A model generated the notes under the pieces. That model saw nothing but the letters and a program-made list of their open reading frames with translations. It was not told where the DNA came from and searched no databases. The translations under genes were made by a program, and so were the position numbers. A DNA stretch of 64,000 bases, taken from positions 2,906,001-2,970,000 of the forward strand of contig NZ_AP024563.1 of assembly GCF_018409545.1 (NCBI RefSeq), given 5' to 3'. Below are positions 8,326-17,949 of this stretch, piece after piece (the stretch's first letter is position 1; every line of letters starts with the position of its first letter). The stretch is from Allochromatium tepidum (lineage in GTDB: Bacteria; Pseudomonadota; Gammaproteobacteria; Chromatiales; Chromatiaceae).

Positions 8326-10017
8326 TCAAGCGACGACGGCCTCCGGCTTGGTCAAGGGAACCGGACGCGGACTCGCCGCCAACAACGCCTCGGCCCGCTC
8401 CAGCGCCTCCTGACTGCTCGACACCACCTGCTCGGCCGGCAGCCGCGCCGTGATCCCGAGCCGGTCGAGCCGCTGCCGGACATCGCCTTCGGCCCCCGCG
8501 ATCAACACCTGCCGCCCCGCTTCGAGATCCTCCAGCACCATCTTCTCCAGCGCCAGCGAGGACGACACCCCGAGCGTCGGCACATCGCTGAAGTCCAGGA
8601 TCAGCACCTGATGCTCCTCCAGCACCGCATGTTGACGCGCGATCGCCTTGGCCACACCGAAGATGAGCGGCCCGCCGAGCTTGAACAGCAGAATGCGCCC
8701 ATTGGCGCGTTCCAGCACCGCCTGCTCGTCGCGCGTCAGCGACTCGGAGCCATCCGGATGCCGGATCGCTTTTACAGAACGGCTCTGGATCCGGCACAGC
8801 CGATCGATGGTCAGGACGTTGGCGATGAAGACCCCGACCGCCACCGCCGTGATCAGATCGACGAACACCGTCAGCCCGATCACGCCGTACATGATCAGGG
8901 TCGCGCGCGGCGAGACACGATGCGCCCGTTTGAGGAAGGACCAGTCGATGATGTCCAGCCCGACCTTGAAGGCGATGCCGGCCAGCACCGCGAGCGGGAT
9001 CTGCGCCGTGAGTCCGGCGGCCCAGAGCACCACCACCATCAGGATCAGGGCGCGCGCGATGCCGGAGAGCGCGCTACGTGCCCCGGTCTGGATGTTGACC
9101 ACGGTGCCCATGGTCGCCCCGGCTCCCGGAATACCGCCGAACAGGCCCGAGGCCAGATTGCCCAATCCCTGCCCGATCAGCTCCTTGTTGGAGTCGTGCT
9201 CCTTGCGCGTGAGGCTCTCGGCGATCACCGAGGTCAGTAGGGCATCGATGCTGCCGAGCACGGCCAGCACCCCGGCGTTGAGGGCCATGAGTCGCCATTG
9301 ATCGGCATCGAACACCGGGAGATGGAGGCTGGGCAGTCCGCCGGGGATCTCGCCGATGCGCCGCAGATCGACGTCACCGAGCATCAGGATCGAGATCAGG
9401 GTGCCGAGCACCAGGGCCAGCAGTTGCGGCGGCAGATAGGTCTTGAGTCGCTTGGGGAAGAAGAGGATGAGCGCCAGGGTCATGAGCGCCAGCCCGACTT
9501 CGGCCGGCACGAGATTCTTGATCAGCTCGGGCAGTGCGCCGAGTGTCCCCAGCACCCCGCCCGCCGGCGTGGCCTGCCCGAGGAAGGGGCCGATCTGGAG
9601 GATGATCAGAATGACCCCGATCCCGGTCATGAACCCCGAGATGACCGTATAGGGCATCATGGTGACGTATTTGCCGAGCTTGAGCGCGCCGAAGAGCATC
9701 TGGAGCAGGCCGGCCATCATGACCACGGTGAAGGCCATCGCCAGCCCTTGCTCGGGGTTGACGGCGATCAGGTTGGCGATGATCGCCGTCATCACCACGG
9801 TCATGGGGCCGGTCGGTTCGGAGATGAGCGTGGGCGTGCTGCCGAAGAGTGCGGCGAAGAGTCCGACCAGCACCGCGCCATAGAGTCCGGCGGCGGGTCC
9901 GGCTCCGGAGGCCACACCGAAGGCCAGGGCCATGGGCAGCGCCACCACGGCGGCCGTCACGCCGCCGAAGAGGTCGCCGCTTAGGTTGTCGAAGCGGATT
10001 TCGTTGAGTAGTCGCAT
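8326..10017 (-). CDS. SulP-family anion transporter with STAS domain, candidate bicarbonate importer
   Basis: A 563-residue inner-membrane protein with about 12-14 hydrophobic segments, beginning MRLLNEIRFDNLSGDLFGGV. SulP features are GVASGAGPAAGLYGA, TGPMTVVMTAII and SGLFGGIPGAGATMGTVVNI. Residues about 440-540 form a cytoplasmic STAS domain (VLILDFSDVPTLGVSSSLAL). The family moves sulfate, bicarbonate (BicA) and other anions. Its place beside the carboxysome operon and the shared dyad CATCGA-N6-TCGATG argue for Na+-dependent bicarbonate uptake here. Substrate is inferred and sulfate remains possible in a sulfur bacterium. Confidence 0.85.
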   Translation of the reverse strand: MRLLNEIRFDNLSGDLFGGVTAAVVALPMALAFGVASGAGPAAGLYGAVLVGLFAALFGSTPTLISEPTGPMTVVMTAIIANLIAVNPEQGLAMAFTVVMMAGLLQMLFGALKLGKYVTMMPYTVISGFMTGIGVILIILQIGPFLGQATPAGGVLGTLGALPELIKNLVPAEVGLALMTLALILFFPKRLKTYLPPQLLALVLGTLISILMLGDVDLRRIGEIPGGLPSLHLPVFDADQWRLMALNAGVLAVLGSIDALLTSVIAESLTRKEHDSNKELIGQGLGNLASGLFGGIPGAGATMGTVVNIQTGARSALSGIARALILMVVVLWAAGLTAQIPLAVLAGIAFKVGLDIIDWSFLKRAHRVSPRATLIMYGVIGLTVFVDLITAVAVGVFIANVLTIDRLCRIQSRSVKAIRHPDGSESLTRDEQAVLERANGRILLFKLGGPLIFGVAKAIARQHAVLEEHQVLILDFSDVPTLGVSSSLALEKMVLEDLEAGRQVLIAGAEGDVRQRLDRLGITARLPAEQVVSSSQEALERAEALLAASPRPVPLTKPEAVVA

Positions 10018-10099
10018 GGCTTGGCACCGAGGGCTGTTGCATTCAGCCTATCTAAAGCGCCAGTGGCCATCGATTCAAAGTGATAATATTGATTGAATA

Positions 10100-10117
10100 C
10101 ATCGAATATCATCGATG
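10100..10117. promoter_or_regulatory. Dyad CATCGA-N6-TCGATG upstream of sulP (copy 3 of 3)
   Basis: It lies 83-100 bp before the sulP start in a markedly AT-rich 120-bp intergenic stretch. The fixed arms match the copies before cbbL and the SSUL-like gene. The three central hexamers differ (TGAAAA, ATCCGG, ATATCA), as expected for operator spacers. Confidence 0.58.
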
Positions 10118-10144
10118 CAATCATAATCACACGGGACGCAACAG

Positions 10145-10390
10145 CTACGCACTTGGCCACTCATCACCGGGAAGCGGCGGGGCGTCGGGGGCGAGGTCCA
10201 AGAGTTGCAGAAAGTCTTCACGCCGGCCTTTGGCGGCTTCGGTACGCAGATAATCGAGTGTGAGTACGGCGGCCATTTTTTCGGCGGCGGCGCTGGCGAT
10301 GAATTGGTTGACGGAAATTTGATCTCGTGCAGCGAGTTCTTTGATGGTTTGGTGCACGGAGTTGGGTAGACGGATGGTGAGTGCGCTCAT
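10145..10390 (-). CDS. Antitoxin of a PIN-type toxin-antitoxin pair (HicB-like/ribbon-helix-helix)
   Basis: An 81-residue protein starting MSALTIRLPNSVHQTIKELA, the N-terminal strand-helix-helix of small ribbon-helix-helix DNA-binding antitoxins, with VNQFIASAAAEKM as the second helix. The C-terminal half (EDFLQLLDLAPDAPPLPGDE) is acidic and likely masks the toxin. Its ATG overlaps the toxin stop by 4 bp (toxin gene first). Such antitoxins usually repress their own promoter. The pair is probably accessory; the flanking genes are core metabolism. Confidence 0.8.
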   Translation of the reverse strand: MSALTIRLPNSVHQTIKELAARDQISVNQFIASAAAEKMAAVLTLDYLRTEAAKGRREDFLQLLDLAPDAPPLPGDEWPSA

Positions 10391-10812
10391 GGGGAGGTTT
10401 CCTCAAGCGAGTGAAGGAATTGCGCGGGCGTCACGGCTTGCACGCCGAATGATTCGGTACGTCGGAAGTCGTTCAGGTTGTGGGTGACGATGAAGCGACT
10501 GCCCGAGGCGACGGCGCATTCGAGCACCATGTCGTCGTTGGGATCGCGCAGGACGGGGCGCCAGAGGTAGTAGATGTCCTGTAGATGCGCGATCGAGGCG
10601 AGATAGTGCACGAAGGCGAGTGCTTGGGCGGGTGTGGCGCCGGGGGGCAGGTGTTCGGGGCGTGTCAGGACGGCTTGCCACTCCGTGTAGAGTGCGACTG
10701 AGAGGGCGGGGCGGAAGCGTGGGTGCGGCAGGCGGCGTAGCAGGGCATGGCTGGCGCCGGTTCGGGATCGCAAGGCCGCGACAAGGACGGAGGTGTCAAG
10801 GACGATGTTCAT
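10387..10812 (-). CDS. PIN-domain toxin (ribonuclease) of a toxin-antitoxin pair
   Basis: A 141-residue PIN-domain protein. The nuclease acidic residues are seen in MNIVLDTSVLVAAL (first Asp), the central PNDDMVLECAVASG and FIVTHNLNDF. Such proteins cut RNA when freed from the antitoxin. It is of the type annotated as the PIN-family component of putative toxin-antitoxin systems. It is translationally coupled to the antitoxin gene downstream. The RNA target cannot be told from the sequence. Confidence 0.85.
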   Translation of the reverse strand: MNIVLDTSVLVAALRSRTGASHALLRRLPHPRFRPALSVALYTEWQAVLTRPEHLPPGATPAQALAFVHYLASIAHLQDIYYLWRPVLRDPNDDMVLECAVASGSRFIVTHNLNDFRRTESFGVQAVTPAQFLHSLEETSP

Positions 10813-10875
10813 GATTATGTGAGCATAACCATGAGATGGATGTAAGGCAAGGCTGTGGCACAGATCGGCCCACGC

Positions 10876-10905
10876 AAAAACGCCCCCGTTTGTCCGAGGG
10901 CGTTT
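10876..10905 (-). terminator. Rho-independent terminator of zwf
   Basis: On the minus strand the AAACGCCC and GGGCGTTT arms pair around a GC-rich centre and are followed by a run of T (10880-10876). It lies 76 bp past the zwf stop. Confidence 0.75.
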
Positions 10906-10981
10906 GGGTGTGACATCCAGGTCGGCGTTGATGGTCAGCAGAAAATCGAACCTGGAACCTTATTCTTTCGATCGCCGGCAC

Positions 10982-12451
10982 TCACAGCCCATTGCGCCAA
11001 TCCTGATCCTCGCGGTCGAACAGCCGATTGGCCTCGACCGGCCCCCAGGAACCGGCCGGATAGGTGTGGATGAAGTCGCGCTCGGTCGCCCAGAGCTTGA
11101 GCACCGGATCGACCACCCGCCAGGCCCAGTCGACCTCGTCATAGCGCAGGAAATGGGTGTGGTCGCCCTCGATGACGTCCAGGATCAGCGCCTCATAGGC
11201 GTCGATGTGCTCGGGCGGCAGCACACAGCTACTGGCATCCATCCGCTCGGTCTGGGTGCGCAGTTCCAACCCCGGCTGCTTGACCTGGATCTCGATCCGC
11301 ATGCACTCATTCGGCTGGATGTTGAGCAGCAACCAATTGGGTTCGAGCCGTTCGATCGCGGTCGACTGGAACAACCGCTGCGGCGGATGCTTGAAACGAA
11401 TGGCGATCAGCGAATTGGTGTTGGCCAGCCTCTTGCCGGTGCGCAGATAGAAGGGCACGTTGCGCCAGCGCCAGTTGTCGATATAGAGCTTGAGCGCGGC
11501 ATAGGTCTCGGTGGTGCTGTTGTGACCGATGCCCGATTCGTCGAGATAGCCGGCGAGCCTGTTCTCGCCCATGCGCCCCGGCCCGTATTGGGCGCGAAAC
11601 GCCTGCGCGTGGACAGCCTCGCGCGGGATGGGCCGGATCGAGCGCAGCACCTTGACCTTCTCATCGCGCAAGGCCTCGGCGTCCAGGCTCGGCGGCGGCT
11701 CCATGGCCACCAGCGCCAGCATCTGCAACAGATGGCTCTGGATCATGTCGCGCAGGGCTCCGACCCCATCGTAGAAACCGGCCCGGTCCTCGATCCCGCG
11801 CGACTCGGCATGGGTGATCTGGACGTGGTCGATGTAATTGCGGTTCCACAGCGGTTCGAGCATCAGATTGGCGAAGCGGAACACCAGGATGTTCTGCACC
11901 GTGCTCTTGCCCAGATAGTGATCGATACGATAGATCTGCTCCTCGTCGAAGCGACGGTGCAGTTGGCGATCCAGGATCTTGGCGCTCTCCAGATCGAAGC
12001 CGAACGGCTTCTCGACCACCAGCCGCGACCAGCCCTCCTGCTCCAGATGCAGATCCTGCGCGGCCAGCGACTCGACGATGGTCGCGTAATGGCGCGGCGC
12101 CACGGCCAGATAGGTCAGCCGGTTGGCCGGAAACCCCGGCTCACCACGCAGACGCCCAGCCAGCGCCGCGAAGTCTTCGGGCCGCTCCAGATCGCCGTTG
12201 ACGAAGTGCAGCCGCTCGCACAGACGCTGTGACACCGTGCCGTCCAGCCGATTGGCCAAACGCTCGCTCAGGATCGCGGCGACCCGGTCGCGCCAGTCCC
12301 CGTCGGACCAGTCGCGCCGCCCGAAACCGACCACGCGACTCTCGGGATGCAACCGCCCGGCGGCTTCGAGATGATAGAGCGCGGGCAGCAGCTTGTAGGC
12401 CGCCAGATTGCCCGTGGCCCCAAAGATCAGCAGTGTGCAGGGATCCATCAT
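10982..12451 (-). CDS. zwf: Glucose-6-phosphate 1-dehydrogenase
   Basis: A 489-residue enzyme oxidising glucose 6-phosphate to 6-phosphogluconolactone with NADP+, the entry to the oxidative pentose phosphate pathway. The Rossmann glycine motif [11 protein letters not shown] is at the N-terminus and the substrate-binding [13 protein letters not shown] at about 170-185, with the family-typical VVEKPFG before it. I chose the [11 protein letters not shown] start (12451/12448); the upstream in-frame extension is Arg-rich and lacks homology. It is divergent from glgA across about 110 bp, so sugar oxidation and glycogen storage may share a control region. Confidence 0.97.
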   Translation of the reverse strand: MMDPCTLLIFGATGNLAAYKLLPALYHLEAAGRLHPESRVVGFGRRDWSDGDWRDRVAAILSERLANRLDGTVSQRLCERLHFVNGDLERPEDFAALAGRLRGEPGFPANRLTYLAVAPRHYATIVESLAAQDLHLEQEGWSRLVVEKPFGFDLESAKILDRQLHRRFDEEQIYRIDHYLGKSTVQNILVFRFANLMLEPLWNRNYIDHVQITHAESRGIEDRAGFYDGVGALRDMIQSHLLQMLALVAMEPPPSLDAEALRDEKVKVLRSIRPIPREAVHAQAFRAQYGPGRMGENRLAGYLDESGIGHNSTTETYAALKLYIDNWRWRNVPFYLRTGKRLANTNSLIAIRFKHPPQRLFQSTAIERLEPNWLLLNIQPNECMRIEIQVKQPGLELRTQTERMDASSCVLPPEHIDAYEALILDVIEGDHTHFLRYDEVDWAWRVVDPVLKLWATERDFIHTYPAGSWGPVEANRLFDREDQDWRNGL

Positions 12452-12562
12452 CAGTCGGTTACCTCGATCCGGATCAAGTGTGCTAACGTGATGTCTTTCA
12501 TGGGGTCTCCTCCCTTCACCTCTGGCCGCCCGCGCCAACGCGCCTAGAACGAATCACACAGC

Positions 12563-14098
12563 ATGGAGTCGTCACTCAGCCCCTTTGCCTTTCCGGCGTT
12601 CGAGCCGGACCGTCTGCGCATCCTCGTCGCCGGCAGCGAGGCGCATCCCCTGATCAAGACCGGCGGACTGGCCGATGTCGCCGCCAGTCTGCCGGCGGCG
12701 CTGCGCCAGCTCGGTCATGACGCGCGGCTCGTCATTCCGGGCTATCCGCTGGCTATGCGCCAATTGCGCGAGCCGAAGCCACTGGGCGAGATCCGTATCC
12801 AGGGCTACCGGAGCGCCATCCGGCTGGTCGAGGGGCGCCATCCCGATCACGACCTGCCGGTCTATCTGGTCGACGCGCCCGAGTATTTCGCGCGCGAGGG
12901 CAATCCCTATTGTGACCCGACCGGGCGCGACTGGGGCGACAATCCCGACCGTTTCCTGCTGTTCTGCCGGGTGCTGGCGCTGATGGCCCAGGGTTTGCCG
13001 GCGATCGGCTGGCGTCCGGACGTCTTCCACGGCAACGACTGGCAGACCGGATTGGCTCCGACCCTGTTGCAGGACGCGCCCTGGTCGCCGGCGCGGGTCT
13101 TCACCATCCATAACCTGGCCTATCAGGGGCTGTTCGACCACGCGACCTTCGACCGGTTGGAATTGCCGCCGGCGCTCTGGAATCTGGCCGGACTGGAGTT
13201 CCACCAGCGCCTGTCCTTCATCAAGGGCGGCATCGTGTTCTCCGAACGCATCAACACCGTCAGCCCCACCTATGCGGAGGAAGTGCGCACGGCACGCTTC
13301 GGCTGCGGACTCGACGGGCTGCTGCGTCAGATCGGCCACCGCTTCAGCGGCATCCTCAACGGCATCGACTATCAGGTCTGGAATCCGGCCGGCGACCCGC
13401 TCATCCTCCAGAACTATGACGCCGAACGCTTCGGACTCAAGACCGAGAACAAACTCGACGTGCAGCGCGAACTGGGCCTGCCGCGCAGTGAAGACGCCTT
13501 CGTGCTCGGCTATGTCGGACGCCTGGTCGAACAGAAGGGCGTGGACCTGATCCAGGCGATCCTGCCCGAGTTGCTGCCGGACCCACGGGTGCAGGTGATG
13601 ATCCTGGCCTCGGGCGAGCGGCGCTGTGAGCAGGCGTTGCTGGAACTGGCCGCCGCCAATCCGCGTCAGATCGGCGTCTACATCGGCTATGACGAGACGC
13701 GCGCCCATCGCATCGAGGCCGGCTGTGACGCCTTCCTGATGCCCTCGCGCTTCGAGCCCTGCGGCCTGAATCAGATCTACAGTCTGAGATACGGAACGCC
13801 GCCGATCGTGCATCGCACGGGCGGGCTGGCGGATACGGTGGTGCCGGCCACGGCGGAGCATCTGGCGAAGGGGACGGCGACCGGTTTCGTCTTCGACGAG
13901 CCGACACCGGCGGCCCTGCTCGGCGCCGTCCGCCGGGCGATGCGACTCTACTGCGACGACCCCGACGGCTGGCGCCGTCTGGCCGTCACCGGCATGTCAC
14001 AGGACTTCAGTTGGGAGTCGAGTGCGCGCCGTTATATCGAACTCTACAACGACGCGATCGCGGATCGGATGGCGCTGGAGCACGCCCGCTCGGCGTGA
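12563..14098 (+). CDS. glgA: Glycogen synthase (ADP-glucose type)
   Basis: A 511-residue GT5 glycosyltransferase that lengthens alpha-1,4-glucan from ADP-glucose. The ADP-glucose-binding motif HPLIKTGGLADVAASLP lies near residue 25-45 and the C-terminal SRFEPCGLNQ and RTGGLADTV motifs near 395-425. The length is normal for GlgA. No other glg gene is adjacent; it stands alone between zwf (divergent) and panD (convergent, 7-bp gap). It probably serves storage of carbon fixed by the Calvin cycle. Confidence 0.97.
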   Translation: MESSLSPFAFPAFEPDRLRILVAGSEAHPLIKTGGLADVAASLPAALRQLGHDARLVIPGYPLAMRQLREPKPLGEIRIQGYRSAIRLVEGRHPDHDLPVYLVDAPEYFAREGNPYCDPTGRDWGDNPDRFLLFCRVLALMAQGLPAIGWRPDVFHGNDWQTGLAPTLLQDAPWSPARVFTIHNLAYQGLFDHATFDRLELPPALWNLAGLEFHQRLSFIKGGIVFSERINTVSPTYAEEVRTARFGCGLDGLLRQIGHRFSGILNGIDYQVWNPAGDPLILQNYDAERFGLKTENKLDVQRELGLPRSEDAFVLGYVGRLVEQKGVDLIQAILPELLPDPRVQVMILASGERRCEQALLELAAANPRQIGVYIGYDETRAHRIEAGCDAFLMPSRFEPCGLNQIYSLRYGTPPIVHRTGGLADTVVPATAEHLAKGTATGFVFDEPTPAALLGAVRRAMRLYCDDPDGWRRLAVTGMSQDFSWESSARRYIELYNDAIADRMALEHARSA

Positions 14099-14105
14099 CC
14101 GGCGC

Positions 14106-14486
14106 TCAGGCCGCTTGGGCGGGGATGGCGTCGCCGGTGCGGATGACGCGGTTGTGCTCGTTGAGATAGACGAGGCTCGGCTTGAAGACGTCGGCCTCGG
14201 CCTCGCTCATGACGGCATAGGCGCAGATGATGATGCAGTCTCCGGGCGCGGCCTTGTGGGCCGCCGCGCCGTTGACCGAGATCACGCGCGAGCCGGCCTC
14301 GGCGCGGATGGCATAGGTGGTGAAGCGCTCGCCGTTGGTGACGTTGTAGATCTGGATCTGCTCGTATTCACGAATCCCGGCCAGGTCCAGCAGTTCCTCG
14401 TCGATGGCGCAGGAACCCTCGTAATCCACTTCCGAATGCGTCACGCGCGCGCGATGGAGCTTGCACTTCAGCAAGGTCAGATGCAT
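14106..14486 (-). CDS. panD: Aspartate 1-decarboxylase (pyruvoyl enzyme)
   Basis: A 126-residue proenzyme making beta-alanine for pantothenate. The start [20 protein letters not shown] is typical, and the self-cleavage site is the Gly-Ser of DYEGSCAID, whose Ser becomes the pyruvoyl group. [12 protein letters not shown] and [10 protein letters not shown] are conserved. The start at 14486 is chosen over an upstream in-frame ATG because homologues begin there. It is the last gene of a pcnB-panB-panC-panD run on the minus strand, 117 bp after panC. Confidence 0.97.
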   Translation of the reverse strand: MHLTLLKCKLHRARVTHSEVDYEGSCAIDEELLDLAGIREYEQIQIYNVTNGERFTTYAIRAEAGSRVISVNGAAAHKAAPGDCIIICAYAVMSEAEADVFKPSLVYLNEHNRVIRTGDAIPAQAA

Positions 14487-14603
14487 TTGACTCGATCCTC
14501 TCAATGGCCGCTCGGCCTGGGTCGTCAAAAACGTCGATGAAGACTATTGTATTTCAGTTCGCGTAAGTCTACAGCAGGCTTTGCTGCAATGCAGCAACAT
14601 CGA

Positions 14604-15482
14604 TCAATCCAGATCCACGCGCAGATTATCGATCAGCCGCGCCCGCCCCAGATAGGCCGCCGCCAGGATGACCAACGACCGATCCCCGGCACAGGCCGGC
14701 GCCAGATCCTCGGCACGGCGCACGCTCAGATAATCCGGGCGCAGTCCCGCCATTGCCAGCGCTTCCAGCCCGGCCTGCTCGGCGCGTTCGACCGGCTCGC
14801 CCGCGCGCAGAGCGTCCGCCGTCGCGTTTAGCACCCGATACAACGCCGGCGCCAGCCCCCGTTCCTCGGGCGTCAGATAGCCGTTGCGCGAACTCATCGC
14901 CAAGCCATCGGACTCGCGCGCGATCGGCACGCCGACGATCTCGACCGGTAGCGCCAGATCCTCGACCAGACGGCGGATCACCAGTAGCTGCTGGAAATCC
15001 TTCTCGCCGAAGAGCGCGACATCGGGCTGCACCATGTTGAGCAGCTTGCAGACCACGGTCGCCACGCCGACGAAGTGTCCGGGCCGGCTCGCCCCGCAGA
15101 GGATGTCCGAGATCCCCGGCACCTCGACGCGCGTCTGGGTGTCCTGACCGCGCGGATAGATTTCGCTCACGCCCGGAGTGAACAGCAGGTCGCAGCCGGT
15201 CGCGTCGAGCTGACGCCGGTCGGCGTCCAGGGTGCGCGGGTAGGCGTCCAGATCCTCACTCGGTCCGAATTGCAGCGGATTGACGAAGATGCTCGCCACC
15301 ACCCGCTCGGCGCGGGCGCGTCCCTCGCGCACCAGGCTCAGATGCCCGGCGTGCAGATTGCCCATGGTCGGCACGAAGGCGATGCGCTCACCGGCCGCGC
15401 GCCAGGCGCGAACCTGCGTGCGCAGATCGGCGACGCGCTCGACTTGGATCAAGCTCGATGGAGCGTGCGCTGTACTCGGCAT
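14604..15482 (-). CDS. panC: Pantothenate synthetase
   Basis: A 292-residue ATP-dependent ligase joining pantoate and beta-alanine. Nucleotidylyl-transferase signatures are [16 protein letters not shown] (HIGH-type) and the MSSRNGYL loop. [19 protein letters not shown] appears here as [17 protein letters not shown]. It lies 26 bp after panB. The start at 15482 ([10 protein letters not shown]) fits homologues better than the longer frame. Confidence 0.97.
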   Translation of the reverse strand: MPSTAHAPSSLIQVERVADLRTQVRAWRAAGERIAFVPTMGNLHAGHLSLVREGRARAERVVASIFVNPLQFGPSEDLDAYPRTLDADRRQLDATGCDLLFTPGVSEIYPRGQDTQTRVEVPGISDILCGASRPGHFVGVATVVCKLLNMVQPDVALFGEKDFQQLLVIRRLVEDLALPVEIVGVPIARESDGLAMSSRNGYLTPEERGLAPALYRVLNATADALRAGEPVERAEQAGLEALAMAGLRPDYLSVRRAEDLAPACAGDRSLVILAAAYLGRARLIDNLRVDLD

Positions 15483-15508
15483 GGTCTCGATCTCTCTATC
15501 ATCACGGC

Positions 15509-16312
15509 TCAATAGGGTGTTTCGGCAGCGGCAGGGAAGCTCCCGTCACGCACGGCAGCGACATAAGCCGCGACCGCCTCCCCGATCGACCCGCGCCCCT
15601 GCATGAAGTCGCGGCTGAAGCTCGGCGGACGACCCGGATTCAGCCCGAGCATGTCGTGCAGCACCAGCACCTGACCATCGCAACCGGCGCCGGCGCCGAT
15701 GCCGATCACCGGGATGCTGAGGGATCGGCTGATCTCGCCGGCGAGCGCCGCCGGCACGCATTCGAGCACCAGCAGACTGGCGCCCGCCTCTTCCATCACC
15801 CGCGCCTCGCGCCGGATGCGCTCGGCCGAGGTCTCGTCGCGCCCCTGGAAGCGATAGCCCCCGAGCCGATTGACCGACTGCGGCAGCAGTCCCAGATGGG
15901 CGCAGACCGGTACGCCCTGTTCGGACAGACGGCGCACGGTCTCGGCCAGCCACTCACCGCCCTCCAGCTTGACGACCTGGGCGCCGCCCTCCTGCATCAG
16001 TCGCGCGGCACTGTCGAGCGCGCGCTCGGGTGTGGCCGCCGCCATGAACGGCAGATCGACCGCCAGCAACGCCCGCTCGCGCCCGCGCGCCACCGAGGCG
16101 CCGTGATAGACCATCTGCTCGACCGTCACCGGCACCGTGGTCGCGTGTCCCTGCAACACCATCCCCAATGAATCCCCGACCAGCAGCAGATCGACGCCCG
16201 CACGGTCGAGCAGACGCGCGAAACAGGCGTCGTAACAGGTCAGACTGACGATCCGCTCGCCGCGCGCCTTCATGGCGGCCAGCGTGGCGACGGACACAGG
16301 TGCAACGGACAT
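15509..16312 (-). CDS. panB: 3-methyl-2-oxobutanoate hydroxymethyltransferase
   Basis: A 267-residue enzyme making ketopantoate from ketoisovalerate with methylene-tetrahydrofolate. The family segments [31 protein letters not shown] and [13 protein letters not shown] are present, as is [17 protein letters not shown] start it at [18 protein letters not shown] (16312); the upstream in-frame sequence overlaps pcnB and looks unlike the family. It lies 35 bp after pcnB. The folK gene found between them in many gammaproteobacteria is absent here. Confidence 0.97.
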   Translation of the reverse strand: MSVAPVSVATLAAMKARGERIVSLTCYDACFARLLDRAGVDLLLVGDSLGMVLQGHATTVPVTVEQMVYHGASVARGRERALLAVDLPFMAAATPERALDSAARLMQEGGAQVVKLEGGEWLAETVRRLSEQGVPVCAHLGLLPQSVNRLGGYRFQGRDETSAERIRREARVMEEAGASLLVLECVPAALAGEISRSLSIPVIGIGAGAGCDGQVLVLHDMLGLNPGRPPSFSRDFMQGRGSIGEAVAAYVAAVRDGSFPAAAETPY

Positions 16313-16347
16313 CGTCGGCTCCGGAAGGCTAGAGGGAGTGGATCGCG

Positions 16348-17685
16348 TCAGCCGGCGGACTCGCCGCTCGAACCGGACGGCTTGCGACGGCGGCGCGGAC
16401 GGCGCTTGCGACGCGCGCCCGGCTCGGTCATGCGCGCGCGTTCCTGGCTGCCGGCATACTGGAAGCGCGTCCACCAGTCGGCCAGCTCGGAATCGGCCTC
16501 GCCGGCCTCGGCGCGCAGCACCAGGAAGTCATAGGCCGCACGGAAACGCGGATGGGTGATGAGCCGATAGGGCCGCTTGCCGTCGCGCTGCTCCAGACGC
16601 GGCTGCAAGGCCCAGATCTCGCGCATCGGCAGCGAGAAGCGCTTGGGGATGGCCACCAGCGGTTGTTGATCGACACAGACCTCGGAGGACGCCCGCAGGA
16701 TCGCCTCGATGGACGTCATCCCATGCGCGACCAGTTCCTCCCAGCGCCGCCGCACCGGCTCCCACAGCAGGATGGCATAGAGAAAGGCCGGCGTGACCGG
16801 CTTGTCCTCGGCCAGACGCTTGTCGGTGTTGGCCAGACCGCGACTGACGAAGGTGATCGGGAAGTCGTGATCCTCACGCGCCAGACAGGCTTCGGTCGCC
16901 GGGAACAGATGGCCGAAGAGTCCGTAGTGACGCAGCTTTTCGAATACCTCCACCCCATAGCCGGAGTGGAACAGCTTGAGCAGCTCGTCGAACAGCCGCG
17001 CGGCCGGGATGTCGCGCAACAGCCGGCCCAGCTCGAACAGCGGCTGCTCGGTCGCCGGCTCGATCGTAAAGCCCAACTTGCAGGCGAACCGCACCGCACG
17101 CAACATCCGCACCGGATCCTCGCGATAGCGCTTGACCGGATCGCCGATCAGCCGCAGTCGACCGGCGCGCAGATCGTCCAGTCCGCCCGCATAGTCGATC
17201 AGGGCGAAATCGGCGATGTCGTAATAGAGCGCGTTGATGGTGAAGTCGCGCCGCAACGCATCTTCCTCGATGGTGCCGTAGACGTTGTCGCGCACGATCA
17301 GACCGTCGCGCACCTGGCGATCGGCGTCGTCACCGTCGTCCGAGCCGCTGCCGCGGAAGGTCGCGACCTCGATGATGTCGCGCCCGAAATGCACATGCGC
17401 CAAGCGGAAACGGCGCCCGATCAGGCGACAGTTGCGAAACACCTGCCGCACCTGTTCGGGCGTGGCGTCGGTGGCGACGTCGAAGTCCTTGGGCTCATGG
17501 CCCAGGAGCAGATCGCGCACCCCGCCGCCCACCAGGTGGGCCTGGAAGTTCTCCTGCCGGAGTCGATAGAGCACGCGCAGCGCCTGCTCGCTGATATTGG
17601 CGCGCGAGATGTTGTGCTCCGGACGCGGCACCACAAGGGGTTGGCCGGGACGGATCGGAGCGGAATGAGGGTCGGAATCCTGCAT
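16348..17685 (-). CDS. pcnB: Poly(A) polymerase I
   Basis: A 445-residue nucleotidyltransferase adding 3' poly(A) tails that promote RNA decay. The catalytic head reads [20 protein letters not shown] with the paired Asp, then [17 protein letters not shown] and [12 protein letters not shown], all hallmarks of the class II CCA/poly(A) polymerase family. The Arg/Lys-rich tail ([13 protein letters not shown]) is typical of PcnB rather than CCA-adding enzyme. It heads the pan operon, and the divergent tRNA-Glu promoter lies upstream. Confidence 0.95.
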   Translation of the reverse strand: MQDSDPHSAPIRPGQPLVVPRPEHNISRANISEQALRVLYRLRQENFQAHLVGGGVRDLLLGHEPKDFDVATDATPEQVRQVFRNCRLIGRRFRLAHVHFGRDIIEVATFRGSGSDDGDDADRQVRDGLIVRDNVYGTIEEDALRRDFTINALYYDIADFALIDYAGGLDDLRAGRLRLIGDPVKRYREDPVRMLRAVRFACKLGFTIEPATEQPLFELGRLLRDIPAARLFDELLKLFHSGYGVEVFEKLRHYGLFGHLFPATEACLAREDHDFPITFVSRGLANTDKRLAEDKPVTPAFLYAILLWEPVRRRWEELVAHGMTSIEAILRASSEVCVDQQPLVAIPKRFSLPMREIWALQPRLEQRDGKRPYRLITHPRFRAAYDFLVLRAEAGEADSELADWWTRFQYAGSQERARMTEPGARRKRRPRRRRKPSGSSGESAG

Positions 17686-17731
17686 GGATGTCTTCGCGGA
17701 TGGTCCTTGTCATCGATCGTTCAAAAGCCGC

Positions 17732-17759
17732 TTGTCTAACGCGGCGAGCTGCGTATAAT
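17732..17759 (+). promoter_or_regulatory. Sigma-70 promoter of tRNA-Glu
   Basis: TTGTCT (17732-17737) and a perfect TATAAT (17754-17759) with a 16-bp spacer, about 24 bp before the tRNA. Confidence 0.75.
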
Positions 17760-17782
17760 ACGCCATTCTCGAACGACGTACC

Positions 17783-17857
17783 GCTCTCTTCGTCTAGTGG
17801 TTAGGACGCTGGCCTCTCACGCCGGTAACAGGGGTTCGAATCCCCTAGAGAGCGCCA
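17783..17857 (+). tRNA. tRNA-Glu (anticodon CTC)
   Basis: A cloverleaf with acceptor GCTCTCT/AGAGAGC, an anticodon stem CTGGC/GCCGG around loop CTCTCAC, T-loop GGTTCGAATCC and an encoded CCA end. It reads GAG codons. It has its own promoter and terminator, so it is a single-gene unit. Confidence 0.96.
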
Positions 17858-17865
17858 AACAAATG

Positions 17866-17896
17866 AAGGGCTTGGACGAACATCCAAGCCCTTTTT
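17866..17896 (+). terminator. Rho-independent terminator of tRNA-Glu
   Basis: A stem AAGGGCTTGGA/TCCAAGCCCTT with a 6-nt loop CGAACA, followed by a T-run, 8 bp after the tRNA. Confidence 0.93.
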
Positions 17897-17949
17897 CCAT
17901 GCCTTTCCGAAAGAAGTCCGGACGCCCGCCCCGGCGCCCGGGTTCGAGA

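Noticed and set aside
14581-14597. Palindrome TTGCTGC-AAT-GCAGCAA between panC and panD
   Set aside because: There is no T-run and no second copy, so it is too short to call a terminator or operator.
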